DNA of 14,494 bases, from NCBI GenBank assembly GCA_003133205.1, contig PKWK01000082.1, forward strand, positions 1-14,494. The letters run 5' to 3'. This stretch comes from Granulicella sp. (GTDB lineage Bacteria > Acidobacteriota > Terriglobia > Terriglobales > Acidobacteriaceae). Of this stretch, positions 7,094 to 14,309 are shown piece after piece (position 1 is the first letter of the stretch; each line of letters begins with the position of its first letter). A program made the translations under genes and the position numbers. The notes under the pieces were generated by a model. The model did no database searches, had not been told where the DNA came from, and was given only the letters and a program-made list of their open reading frames with translations.

Positions 7094-8242
7094 ATGAACT
7101 TTGCGGGCGGTAAGGCGGGGCCGCGGTTTGCTCCGGTGATTCTTGCGGGCGGCAGCGGAACGCGGTTCTGGCCGAGAAGCAGGCGGGCACGAGCGAAGCA
7201 GGTGCTGGCACTCGACGGCGAGAGGACCATGATTCAGCAGACGCTGGATCGATTGCTTCCTCTGGCTTCGGCGGACGACGTGTGGGTGATTACGAACGCC
7301 CTGCTGGATGAGACGATTGCGGAGCAGTTGCCGGAGGTGCCGCGAGGCAACATTCTGAGCGAGCCGGTTGCTCGGAATACTGCGCCGGCGTGCGCCCTGG
7401 CGGCGTTCCTGCTGGAGCCGAGCGAACCGGATACGGTGATCGGGATATTTCCGTCGGACCACGTGGTGAAGGACCAGGCACGCTTCGAAGAAGTGATTCG
7501 GGCGGGTGTGGCATTGGCTGCCTGCGGCGAGCGGATTGTGGTGCTGGGTGTGCCGCCGACGCGGGCCGAGACGGGGTATGGATATATCGAGTTGGGCGCG
7601 ACGGTGGAGGCGGTCGGGGGCGTGCCGGTGCGGCGGGTGAAACGATTAACGGAGAAGCCGGACCGGGCGCGGGCGGAGGAGTTTGTCGCGTCGGGGAACT
7701 ATTCGTGGAATGGCGGGATTTTTCTGTGGAGCGCGCGGACGCTGGCGGGGGCGATTCGCGAGCATTGTCCGGCGACGGCGCCGCTGCTGGAGAAGATCGC
7801 CGCGGCACATGGCGGGCCGGAGTTTGAGCGCGTGTTCGCGGAGCTTTATCCGCAATGCGAGAACATCAGCATCGATTACGCGGTTCTGGAGCCGCGATCG
7901 GCGAAGGGTGAGATGGGGTCGGAGATCTATTGCCTGCCGGCGGATTTTGCGTGGAACGATATCGGCTCGTGGGCGGCGCTGGATGAGCATCGCGCGGGTG
8001 GAGCGCCGGAGCAGGCTGCGTGGGTGAATGTGTGCGATGGCGCGAGCGAGTTGCCGGTTGAAATCGATGCGCATGGAAACTATGTCTATGCTCCGGGTAA
8101 GGCCGTGGTGCTGCTCGGAGTCAGTGATTTAGTGGTGGTGGAGACGGCGGACGCGTTGCTGATTACGACTCGGGAGAGGTCACAGGAAGTGGGCAAGGTG
8201 GTTGCGGAGTTGAAGGCGCGGGGCCGGGACGACTTGATTTAG
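7094..8242 (+). CDS. manC: Mannose-1-phosphate guanylyltransferase
   Basis: Makes GDP-mannose from mannose-1-phosphate and GTP for surface polysaccharides. It has 382 residues, the single-domain short form, without the C-terminal isomerase cupin of bifunctional enzymes. The nucleotide loop is GGSGTRFWP (19-27). The conserved lysine is K35, but the proline usually before it is Ala here (RARAKQ). Further motifs are EPVARNTAPA (90-99), FPSDH (119-123), GYGYIE (161-166), EKPD (187-190), WNGGIF (205-210), DYAVLEP (261-267) and WNDIGSW (288-294 region). ATG at 7094 is chosen; upstream TTG and GTG codons are in frame, but no strong ribosome-binding site favours any of them. The phosphohexomutase downstream would supply its substrate. 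Confidence 0.92.
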   Translation: MNFAGGKAGPRFAPVILAGGSGTRFWPRSRRARAKQVLALDGERTMIQQTLDRLLPLASADDVWVITNALLDETIAEQLPEVPRGNILSEPVARNTAPACALAAFLLEPSEPDTVIGIFPSDHVVKDQARFEEVIRAGVALAACGERIVVLGVPPTRAETGYGYIELGATVEAVGGVPVRRVKRLTEKPDRARAEEFVASGNYSWNGGIFLWSARTLAGAIREHCPATAPLLEKIAAAHGGPEFERVFAELYPQCENISIDYAVLEPRSAKGEMGSEIYCLPADFAWNDIGSWAALDEHRAGGAPEQAAWVNVCDGASELPVEIDAHGNYVYAPGKAVVLLGVSDLVVVETADALLITTRERSQEVGKVVAELKARGRDDLI

Positions 8243-8250
8243 GACATACC

Positions 8251-8320
8251 CCAGGGGCTAAAGCCCCCGATTTGTCGGTGGGCCTAGAGGGCCAAGCCTG
8301 AAGGCCTGGCTTACCTGGAA
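8251..8320. repeat. Intergenic hairpin repeat of the GGGGCTAAAGCCCC type
   Basis: GGGGCTAAAGCCCC (8254-8267) is a near-perfect palindrome. It is followed by GGGCCTAGAGGGCC and then AAGCCTGAAGGCCTGGCTT, which contain further short inverted repeats, and ends at TTACCTGG. The block begins 8 bp after the manC stop and fills the gap to the next gene. The same GGGCTAAAGCCC core opens the tandem block at 5012. Confidence 0.7.
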
Positions 8321-8408
8321 GCTAAGTTGCAGACATTAATTTGACGGATTTGCTTTGAATCTCCGAGTAGCGCATCGTTCAAGCGACACAAAGGAAAGAC
8401 GGACGGAT

Positions 8409-9854
8409 ATGGCAGAGACGACAGTGGTGAAGTTTGGGACGGATGGATGGCGCGGCATTATTGCCGACGACTTTACCTATGCGAATGTGCGCGTGGCGGC
8501 GCGAGCGATCGCACACTACGTGCTGAAGCATGAAGAGGCGAAGCGCGGCGTGTGCATTGGATGGGACACGCGGTTCGGGTCGCGGTCGTTTGCGAGGGTG
8601 GTGGCCGAGGTGCTGGCGGATGCGGGGATTCCGGTTGCGCTGGCTTCGAAGATTACGCCGACGCCGGCGCTCTCGTATGCAGTGCGCGGGCGCAAGGCGG
8701 CGGGTGGGGTGATGATTACGTCGAGCCACAATCCGGCGGAGTGGAACGGTGTGAAGTACAAGGCGAGCTATGGCGGGTCGGGCACACCGACGATCATGAC
8801 TTCGATCGAGAGCTATCTGAACGAGCCGCTGCCGGATGCGGAGAAGAAGGCGCGCATCGAAGAGGTGAACTTCAATCCGAAGTACATTACGGCGCTGGCG
8901 CGGTTTGTCGATCTCGATGCGATCCGGGAGTCGGGGTACAAGTTTTTGATTGACTGCATGTATGGTTGCGGGCGCGGTGTGATTGCGGGGATCTTCACGC
9001 GGGCGAAGATTCCATTTGTGGAGATACGGAGCGAGCTGAACCCGTTGTTTCCGGGGATCAATCCGGAGCCGATTCTGCCGCACATCAAGGCGGCGCAGGT
9101 TGCGGTGGTTGCGGAGAAGTGCGATGCGGGGCTGATTACGGATGGCGACGCAGACCGCATTGGTGCGGTGGACGAGCACGGAAATGTAGTGGACGCGCAC
9201 AAGATACTTGCGGTGCTGGCGAAGTGGTTGATTGCGCGCAAGGGCTGGCCGGGCGATGTGACGCGGGCGTTCAACACGACGAAGATGGTGGACCGGATCG
9301 CGGCGAAGTATGGGCGCACGCTGCATGAGCACGGGATCGGCTTCAAGTATGTAGTGGATTTCATGCTGGCGGGCGAGATCCTGATTGGCGGCGAGGAGTC
9401 GGGCGGCGTGGGGGTGAGCCGGCATCTGCCGGAGCGCGATGGGCTGCTGAACGCACTGCTGCTGGCGAATGTGATGGCCGACGAGAAGAAGACGCTGGGC
9501 GAACTGGTGGCGGCGTTGCAGGAGGAGTTTGGCGAACACCAGTACGGGCGCATCGATATGCATATTGATGAGGAATTGAAGCAGGCGGCGATTGCACGGG
9601 CTCGCGCGCTGAGTGCTGGCGACACGATGGCCGGGATGAAGGTGTTGCGCGTGGAGACGATGGACGGGATTAAATTCTTCCTGGAGAATCCGGCGTGTGC
9701 GGGCAAGGAGAATGCGGCGGAGACTTGGCTTCTGCTGCGGGCGTCGGGCACGGAGCCGCTGCTGCGGGTGTACTGCGAGAGCTGTTCGACGGAGTCGGTG
9801 ACGGCGGTGCTTGAGGCGGCGCGGGAGTTTGTGCTGGCGGGGCGCACGGCGTGA
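8409..9854 (+). CDS. Phosphohexomutase (phosphomannomutase/phosphoglucomutase family)
   Basis: Alpha-D-phosphohexomutase of 481 residues that interconverts 6- and 1-phosphate sugars. The four family sites are present: FGTDGWRG (9-16) at the N-terminus, the phosphoserine loop ITSSHNP with Ser106, the metal loop DGDADR (D245, D247, D249), the sugar-recognition loop GEESGG (328-333) and the phosphate-binding loop RASGTEP (444-450). The length and the GEESGG loop fit phosphomannomutase or phosphoglucomutase better than GlmM. The nearby manC makes mannose-6-P to mannose-1-P the most likely reaction, but the substrate is not proved by sequence. ATG at 8409 is chosen because FGTDGWRG must be near the N-terminus; AAGGAA lies upstream. 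The HAD phosphatase overlaps its end by 4 bp. Confidence 0.9.
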   Translation: MAETTVVKFGTDGWRGIIADDFTYANVRVAARAIAHYVLKHEEAKRGVCIGWDTRFGSRSFARVVAEVLADAGIPVALASKITPTPALSYAVRGRKAAGGVMITSSHNPAEWNGVKYKASYGGSGTPTIMTSIESYLNEPLPDAEKKARIEEVNFNPKYITALARFVDLDAIRESGYKFLIDCMYGCGRGVIAGIFTRAKIPFVEIRSELNPLFPGINPEPILPHIKAAQVAVVAEKCDAGLITDGDADRIGAVDEHGNVVDAHKILAVLAKWLIARKGWPGDVTRAFNTTKMVDRIAAKYGRTLHEHGIGFKYVVDFMLAGEILIGGEESGGVGVSRHLPERDGLLNALLLANVMADEKKTLGELVAALQEEFGEHQYGRIDMHIDEELKQAAIARARALSAGDTMAGMKVLRVETMDGIKFFLENPACAGKENAAETWLLLRASGTEPLLRVYCESCSTESVTAVLEAAREFVLAGRTA

Positions 9855-10573
9855 GTGTAGCGATGGAGGCGGAGACGGATTTGGCGGAAGAGATTTGTGT
9901 TGAGGCGGCCTCTATTGAGACCAAGGGGCTGCTGTTCGATATGGATGGCGTGCTGATCAGTTCGACCGGGTCGGTGGAGCGGTGCTGGAAGCGGTGGTGC
10001 ATGCAGTATGGCGTGCCGAATGCGGAGAGTTTTGAGGTTCCGCATGGCACGCGCGCGGTGGATATCATGCGGATGCTGAAGCCGGAGTGGGACGAGGCTC
10101 AAGTGGCCGACGGACTGCGCGTGATTGAGGAAATGGAGATTGTGGACACGGGCGATCTGACCGTGTTGCCGGGGGCGAAGTTGCTGCTTGAACGACTGCC
10201 GCCGGAGCGCTGGGCGATTGTGACTTCGGCGACGCGACGGCTTCTGCTGGGACGGCTTGCGGCGGCGGGATTGCCGGTTCCGGAGCGGCTGATTTCAGGG
10301 GACATGGTGGAGCGAGGCAAACCTGATCCGGAGCCGTATCGGCGCGGGGCGGAGTTGCTGGGGCTGGCGCCGGAGGATTGCGTGGTGGTGGAGGATGCGC
10401 CTTCAGGGATTGGCGCGGGTGTGGCGGCGGGTTGCCGCGTGCTCGGCGTGATGGGGACGCATGAGGTGAGCGAGTTGCGCGCGGCGACGTGGATTGTGGG
10501 GTCGCTCGAAGAGATTGCGGTGACGGTGGTGGGGGATGGGTTGGAGCTGCGGTTTACGCGGGTGGGTGCGTAG
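9851..10573 (+). CDS. HAD-superfamily (subfamily IA) sugar-phosphate phosphatase
   Basis: Predicted hydrolase of 240 residues. Motif I is FDMDGVL (nucleophile D30, acid D32), motif II is VTSA (T125/S126), motif III is K157 in GKPDPEPY and motif IV is VVEDAPSGI (E181, D182). The cap region STGSVERCWKRW resembles that of small sugar-phosphate phosphatases. The GTG start overlaps the mutase stop (GTGA), so translation is probably coupled; an ATG 12 nt downstream (9863) is the alternative. Coupling to the mutase suggests that it removes a hexose phosphate or balances the mannose-phosphate pool, which is an inference. Confidence 0.86.
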   Translation: MSVAMEAETDLAEEICVEAASIETKGLLFDMDGVLISSTGSVERCWKRWCMQYGVPNAESFEVPHGTRAVDIMRMLKPEWDEAQVADGLRVIEEMEIVDTGDLTVLPGAKLLLERLPPERWAIVTSATRRLLLGRLAAAGLPVPERLISGDMVERGKPDPEPYRRGAELLGLAPEDCVVVEDAPSGIGAGVAAGCRVLGVMGTHEVSELRAATWIVGSLEEIAVTVVGDGLELRFTRVGA

Positions 10574-10576
10574 GGG

Positions 10577-10628
10577 AGCAAAAGCAGATTCCCTTCGGGA
10601 ATGACAAACAAAGGGAATGACAAACAAA
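10577..10628. repeat. Short palindromic intergenic repeat, copy 3, with an internal 16-bp tandem duplication
   Basis: GCAGATTCCCTTCGGGAATG with stem ATTCCC/GGGAAT. The unit GGGAATGACAAACAAA occurs twice in tandem (10597-10612 and 10613-10628). It starts just after the HAD phosphatase stop. Confidence 0.8.
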
Positions 10629-10661
10629 AGGCAAGCACCGATAAGCGGCAACTTCTTTGCT

Positions 10662-10700
10662 GAAAAAAATGCGCCGGAGCCCTGGGTTCTGGCTCCGGCG
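10662..10700 (-). terminator. Intrinsic terminator of the lipoprotein gene
   Basis: Perfect 10-bp stem (CGCCGGAGCC, 10672-10681, with its complement at 10691-10700) and a 9-nt loop. On the minus strand it is followed by GCA and seven T residues (plus-strand A run 10662-10668). It lies 35 bp after the stop of the minus-strand lipoprotein. On the plus strand the hairpin has only a weak T tract (ATTTCATTT), so it may partly stop transcripts from the HAD gene as well. Confidence 0.85.
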
Positions 10701-10735
10701 ATTTCATTTGAAGCATCGAGTTGTAGCTGTAATGG

Positions 10736-12151
10736 TTAGTTGAGTGCATCCACGTAGCGGGCTAGCAGGACTGTCTGTCCCGAGACGGGATCCTTGACCA
10801 GCAGGCCGACCACACGCACATTGGCGCTGGCTGTGACACTGCTGAATGCTGTGAGACCGGCGCGGAACGCCGTTGGGCCTGAGACGTAGACCGTTACGGT
10901 CTGCGGGATCAGCAATCCGGCGAAGCCGTTCACCTGCATCTGGAAGGTGTTGGCTGCCGGGTTGAGGGAGCCTGTGACGACGGTTCCATTGAAGCCCCAG
11001 TGGCGCAGGACGACGCGTTTGGTGGAGACCGCCTGCGGGTTGGTCGCGCCACTCGCGGGTCCGCCGATAGCGACGGCCTGGCCGGGCAGCATCAGGCTGG
11101 AGTTGAAGAGGAATCGCGACAGTATGTTGTGCTGCCGGTAGATGAAGAAGTTCTCCTGGCCGGTGAGGTTGATCTGCGCGATCTGGCCCAGCGAGAGGCC
11201 TGTGGTGGTGGGCAGAAGGCCGCGCACATACAGGTCGAAGCTGGTTGCCGCTCCCGAGGCCGGTGTGACGTAGGTGACCTGGCCGTCGGCGTAGAAGCCG
11301 TTCTGCGAGAGGATGGCTACCTCGTTCGCGTCGATGGTAGCGTCGGCTTTATCGAGTTGACCGGAGATCTGCACGATGCTGCTGGTGCTGAGCGAGCTGA
11401 GGCTTTCGCTGTTGTCCCACTCGGTGTTTCCGGTTACGTTGACGGTGAAATTGCGGCCGTGCGGTCCCTGGATGACGAAGGACTGCGCGGTGGTATTCAC
11501 GCTGACGACGGCTGCGTCGAACTCGTCGATGTAGGCTCCGGAGTCGCTGGGGCCGACCGCGCTGACGTTGAAGGTTGGCGTAACGGTGCCGGTGATCTGT
11601 CCTTTGCTATCGAGCTGGATCGACTTGCGCAGATCGAAGTCCAGACGCAGGCCGACCGGCGACGTCTGGGTGACGACGAGAGGCGAGGCGAGCGTGACGT
11701 TGACGGTGGATGTGGTCAGGGTCGCTGCTTCCGACGCGATGGTTGGCGCGGTGCCAGAGGCCGTGTTCAAGTAGCCGATGGTCGCGGGGCCGAGCGTGAT
11801 GGCGACACTGGTGTATGTGTCGGCCGGAACGTCGTTCATGTCGAGCAGAGTCTGGAGTCCGTTGAAGCGGGCAAAGTCGACTGTGGGCGAGCCGCTCAGC
11901 AGGGAGGTGCTCTTTCCGCTGGCGTCGATGGCGTTGATGCTCTGCACCTGGACGGCGAACGAGGTGACGCTGGCGAGTGGAGCGTCGGTGCCGACCACGA
12001 AGGCTGGTCCGGTTATGCTGCTGGTTGCGGTTGTGCTATCAATGGCGCCGCCGCAACCCACTGCAAGCAGCGAGGCAGCGGCGAGAGAGAGAAGGCAGAT
12101 CGGAGATTTGCCATGAAGCTTTGGCAGAATCGAGGACGACAAAGAGGACAT
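10736..12151 (-). CDS. Secreted lipoprotein, probable DUF4382 plus DUF5666 domains
   Basis: Protein of 471 residues. The N-terminus is a lipoprotein signal: basic start, hydrophobic ICLLSLAAASLLA, then C33 in LAVGCGG, so the mature protein should be lipid-anchored in the envelope. Residues about 48-200 (VVGTDAPLASVTSFAVQVQS, VDFARFNGLQTLL, VPADTYTSVAITLG) match what I know of DUF4382. The remainder has repeated beta-strand blocks, such as FVIQGPHGRNFTVNVTGNTE and WGFNGTVVTGSL, resembling DUF5666. The composition is rich in Ser, Thr, Val and Ala with few charges, as in exported beta proteins. Function is unknown. No Shine-Dalgarno is visible before the ATG at 12151. It is monocistronic, with its own terminator and a long structured upstream region. 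Confidence 0.8.
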   Translation of the reverse strand: MSSLSSSILPKLHGKSPICLLSLAAASLLAVGCGGAIDSTTATSSITGPAFVVGTDAPLASVTSFAVQVQSINAIDASGKSTSLLSGSPTVDFARFNGLQTLLDMNDVPADTYTSVAITLGPATIGYLNTASGTAPTIASEAATLTTSTVNVTLASPLVVTQTSPVGLRLDFDLRKSIQLDSKGQITGTVTPTFNVSAVGPSDSGAYIDEFDAAVVSVNTTAQSFVIQGPHGRNFTVNVTGNTEWDNSESLSSLSTSSIVQISGQLDKADATIDANEVAILSQNGFYADGQVTYVTPASGAATSFDLYVRGLLPTTTGLSLGQIAQINLTGQENFFIYRQHNILSRFLFNSSLMLPGQAVAIGGPASGATNPQAVSTKRVVLRHWGFNGTVVTGSLNPAANTFQMQVNGFAGLLIPQTVTVYVSGPTAFRAGLTAFSSVTASANVRVVGLLVKDPVSGQTVLLARYVDALN

Positions 12152-12566
12152 AGGACACTTCGCTTTCTGCGTGCTCCGCAGCTTATTTAGGACGAGTGCT
12201 GAGTTGGCAATTCTGCCACTCCGCCAGGACGCGGACGGATCGTCCTGGGCGCACTCGTGTACGGAGTCATCGCCGGAGATAGCTTTATTGGGCGGCCGAG
12301 GAATAGTTCGATTCCTTTGGCACGTCCGTTGGCAAAGCCCCCAGTGCGGGATGCATAGTTGTGGAATTCGATTAAATAAATTTTGTGGGGTTGCAACTTT
12401 GAGGGGATGGAGTTCGTAAGGGCTGCGCCGCGTGGGAGTTTGTGCCGATAGTCACCGACGATGCGAGAGATGGTGGAAGATAGGCGATTGGCGGGAGGAT
12501 TGAGATGGGGAAGCGGTGTGTGCGCGGGAGCACGGATGAGGCTGCGAATTTTGCGTGCGCGCGGCC
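12152..12566. other. 415-bp gap: leader/promoter region of the lipoprotein gene
   Basis: No convincing gene here. The lipoprotein-proximal part (12192-12267) is packed with inverted repeats. An AT-rich stretch at 12371-12386 with TTGCAA at 12391-12396 could be a promoter reading toward the lipoprotein; its -10 match is weak. AGGAAT/ATTCCT at 12299-12316 forms a small hairpin. From 12420 to 12566, downstream of kdsB, I see neither a gene nor a terminator. Confidence 0.5.
12192..12267 (-). promoter_or_regulatory. Structured leader with two exclusive folds upstream of the lipoprotein gene
   Basis: Fold A: an outer 8-bp stem (ACGAGTGC 12192-12199 with GCACTCGT 12251-12258) encloses two hairpins, TGGCA/TGCCA (12205-12218) and CCAGGACG/CGTCCTGG (12224-12248). 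This is a three-way junction. Fold B: ACTCCG (12218-12223), directly adjoining the second hairpin, pairs with CGGAGT (12262-12267). This extends that hairpin and excludes the outer stem. All arms are perfect. If transcription starts near 12360, this is RNA in the 5' leader. A competing promoter reading (TTGCCA and TAAATA on the minus strand) would instead make the arms DNA operator sites. Confidence 0.4.
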
Positions 12567-13307
12567 TTAGCGGTGCGCCCGAGCGAGGAGGAGTTGCTCG
12601 ACGAGGTGCAGGTCGGCTTCTGTGTCTACGCCGATGGTGTCGTGGTCGGTGGGCTCGACGTAGAGGTGGAGGCCGTTTTCGAGGAAGCGCAGTTGTTCGA
12701 GACGTTCGGTGCGCTCGAGTTGGCTGGTGGGGAGAGTGGGGAAGAGATTGAGGGCGGCCTTGCGATAGGCGTAGAGGCCGATGTGCTTCCAGTAGGGCGG
12801 GGATGTGCCGTCGCGATCATACGGGATGGTGGCGCGGGAGAAGTAGAGGGCGCGGCCGTCGGCGGCGGTAACGACTTTTACGGCGTTTGGGTTGGTGATG
12901 TTCTCGGGCGTGCAGCGGACTTTGAGCGTGGTTAGGTCGACGTGTGCGTGCGCGAAGGGGCGGAGCAGAGCGGCGATGTGTTCGGGGCGGAGGAGCGGTT
13001 CGTCCCCCTGGATGTTGACGTAGATGTCGGCGTCGTGGAACTGCGCGACGGCGTGGAGGCGGTCGGTGCCGCTGGGGAGTTCGGGCGACGTGAGTTCGAC
13101 GGGGATGTTGAGGCGATGGCAGAGATCGGCGACTTCTTCTGAGTCTGCGGCGACGAGGACGTGGTCGAGCTGGGGACAGGCGCGGGCGGCTTCGACGACC
13201 CAGGCGAGGAGCGGCTTGCCGGCGATCTCGCGGAGGAGTTTGCGGGGCAGGCGGGTGGAGGCGAGGCGGGCGGGGATGACGCCGAGGACGCGGTGGGGGT
13301 TAGGCAT
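12567..13307 (-). CDS. kdsB: 3-deoxy-manno-octulosonate cytidylyltransferase (CMP-Kdo synthetase)
   Basis: Activates Kdo with CTP to CMP-Kdo for the inner core of lipopolysaccharide. The 246-residue length is usual. The nucleotide loop is VIPARLASTRLPRK (10-23); most members have LPGK, so the Arg is a small deviation. ELTSPELPSGTDR (71-83) holds the SGTDR motif, and VNIQGDEPLL (97-106) holds the metal/nucleotide motif. YFSRATIPYDR and YWKHIGLYAYR follow in the expected order, and TEADLHLVEQLL ends the protein. ATG at 13307 is chosen since the domain starts there; a TTG 27 bp upstream is in frame. No Shine-Dalgarno is visible. It stands alone between two plus-strand regions. Confidence 0.95.
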   Translation of the reverse strand: MPNPHRVLGVIPARLASTRLPRKLLREIAGKPLLAWVVEAARACPQLDHVLVAADSEEVADLCHRLNIPVELTSPELPSGTDRLHAVAQFHDADIYVNIQGDEPLLRPEHIAALLRPFAHAHVDLTTLKVRCTPENITNPNAVKVVTAADGRALYFSRATIPYDRDGTSPPYWKHIGLYAYRKAALNLFPTLPTSQLERTERLEQLRFLENGLHLYVEPTDHDTIGVDTEADLHLVEQLLLARAHR

Positions 13308-13347
13308 AGGGACGATCGATCGCGGCAGGAGCAATGCAATAGAAACG

Positions 13348-13375
13348 GCAGATTCGCTTCGGCATGATAAACAAT
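13348..13375. repeat. Short palindromic intergenic repeat, copy 4 (degenerate)
   Basis: GCAGATTCGCTTCGGCATGA followed by TAAACAAT keeps the flanks of copies 2 and 3, but the stem is partly broken. It lies upstream of kdsB, in the 180-bp gap to the tRNA gene. Confidence 0.6.
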
Positions 13376-13487
13376 ATGCGGCTTCACTCGGTGTGCCGTT
13401 TCACGTATCATAGCTAAGTTGTGCTTTGGAGTCCTGTGGTTGGGGCTCGGGCGCGATTTCTGCCTTGTTGCAGCCCCTTTTACACCC

Positions 13488-13564
13488 GGCGGTGTAGCTC
13501 AGCTGGTTAGAGCGACGGACTCATAACCCGTAGGTCGGCAGTTCGAGTCTGCCCACCGCCACCA
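13488..13564 (+). tRNA. tRNA with CAU anticodon, probably elongator tRNA-Met
   Basis: A complete 77-nt cloverleaf. The acceptor stem is GGCGGTG with CACCGCC, the D arm is GCTC-AGCTGGTTA-GAGC, and the anticodon stem is ACGGA with CCCGT. The anticodon CAT is at 13522-13524 in loop CTCATAA, the variable loop is AGGTC, and the T arm is GGCAG-TTCGAGT-CTGCC. The discriminator is A and CCA is encoded. The full 7-bp acceptor stem pairs at position 1, so it is not initiator tRNA. The D arm resembles elongator Met; tRNA-Ile2 (CAU edited to lysidine) cannot be fully excluded. The last anticodon-stem pair is an A-C mismatch. Confidence 0.93.
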
Positions 13565-13901
13565 AACACCCAGTCCTGTAGAGCCAACAAGTTACTCAGA
13601 TCTATGCCCTTTGTTAAGTATGACTTACGTTTAAGCGGCTGTGAGTCAATGTGAGCCACTGTATACCCCTATTATAGACCCAAATCGGGCAAAGTGGTTA
13701 CCAAATTGGTTACACAGAAAGCCCGGGGCACTCCATTAGGACCACGCCTGTGTCCTGTCCCACGACTTTCTTCTGGCCAATGCGAAGCGCTTACCCCCAC
13801 CCGGGGTGTTCTTCTGGGGTACGGACGACGAGTAGCTTCCCACGTTGATCCATGTGCGGTAGGACACCGACACGAAGCCGCCGGAGTCGTAGACTTTAAT
13901 C
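13565..13901. other. 337-bp gap after the tRNA, lower GC, no convincing gene
   Basis: Composition drops visibly compared with the G/C-rich genes to the left. Only short open frames in conflicting directions occur. Near the tRNA are short direct repeats: GTGAGTCAAT/GTGAGCCACT (13641-13660, 10-bp period) and TGGTTACC/TGGTTACA (13695 and 13707, 12-bp period). No second copy of the tRNA 3' end is present in the window. It may be the edge of an integrated element at the tRNA, or its decayed remains. Confidence 0.4.
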
Positions 13902-14174
13902 ATGCAAGGTAGCAAGGAGTTCAATCGGCTTCAACGTGACATGAAGCCCCGGGACGCAGTAATCAGCTTCCAGTGCTCTTCACCTGACTTCGTCCAGGTG
14001 AGTGAGATGATCGACGGCGAAAGCATCCAGCATCACGAAGTCCAACAAGACCCCGGTGTTGTGACCGAAATAGAAGAGAGATACATGTTCTTCGCGAAGC
14101 AGGCAGACGCCGCGAGGGAACAGGTCAAGCTTGGTCATTCCTGCGTATTCAACGTCTACTTTCGCGAGCCCTAG
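13902..14174 (+). CDS. Small hypothetical protein
   Basis: Frame of 90 residues from ATG 13902 to TAG 14174, family not recognised. The composition looks like a soluble protein (FNRLQRDMKPRDAVISFQCS, then EIEERYMFFAKQADAAREQ, ending NVYFREP). Third codon positions are mostly G or C, in contrast to the flanking gap, which supports coding. No Shine-Dalgarno precedes the first ATG; a second ATG at 13941 is in frame. There is no signal peptide, membrane segment or Cys cluster. A minus-strand frame covers part of the same DNA but looks less protein-like. Moderate doubt remains. Confidence 0.45.
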   Translation: MQGSKEFNRLQRDMKPRDAVISFQCSSPDFVQVSEMIDGESIQHHEVQQDPGVVTEIEERYMFFAKQADAAREQVKLGHSCVFNVYFREP

Positions 14175-14197
14175 CCTAGTGGCCACCGCGAGACATT

Positions 14198-14255
14198 GAT
14201 CCAAATTAGATGGTTTGCCTTGGCTCGATCCAACTTAGATGGCATGCCGAGGAAC
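14198..14255. repeat. Two imperfect 29-bp tandem repeats
   Basis: Units at 14198-14226 and 14227-14255 match at 22 of 29 positions; both begin GATCCAA and contain TTAGATGG and TGCC. They lie between the two small genes, about 55 bp before the start of the partial Cys-rich gene. Confidence 0.75.
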
Positions 14256-14309
14256 CCTATAGAGATTATGGGACTTCCCCCCGAAACCCCGAAACTTGTG
14301 AGGTGTCTC

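Noticed and set aside
11000..12190. Plus-strand open frame of 396 residues opposite the lipoprotein gene
   Set aside because: Gly/Asp/Arg-rich translation without any motif. The minus-strand reading has a lipobox and recognisable beta domains.
12190..12250. tRNA-Leu/Ser-like 5' half on the minus strand (GGAGTGGCAGAATTG)
   Set aside because: The D-arm-like sequence is suggestive, but no anticodon stem, T arm or matching acceptor could be found.
12187..12396. Minus-strand open frame of 69 residues upstream of the lipoprotein
   Set aside because: No ribosome-binding site, no recognisable protein features, and it covers the structured leader.
13442..13477. GGGGCT/AGCCCC pair followed by TTTT just before the tRNA
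   Set aside because: The loop is about 24 nt and no plus-strand gene ends there, so chance pairing is more likely than a terminator.
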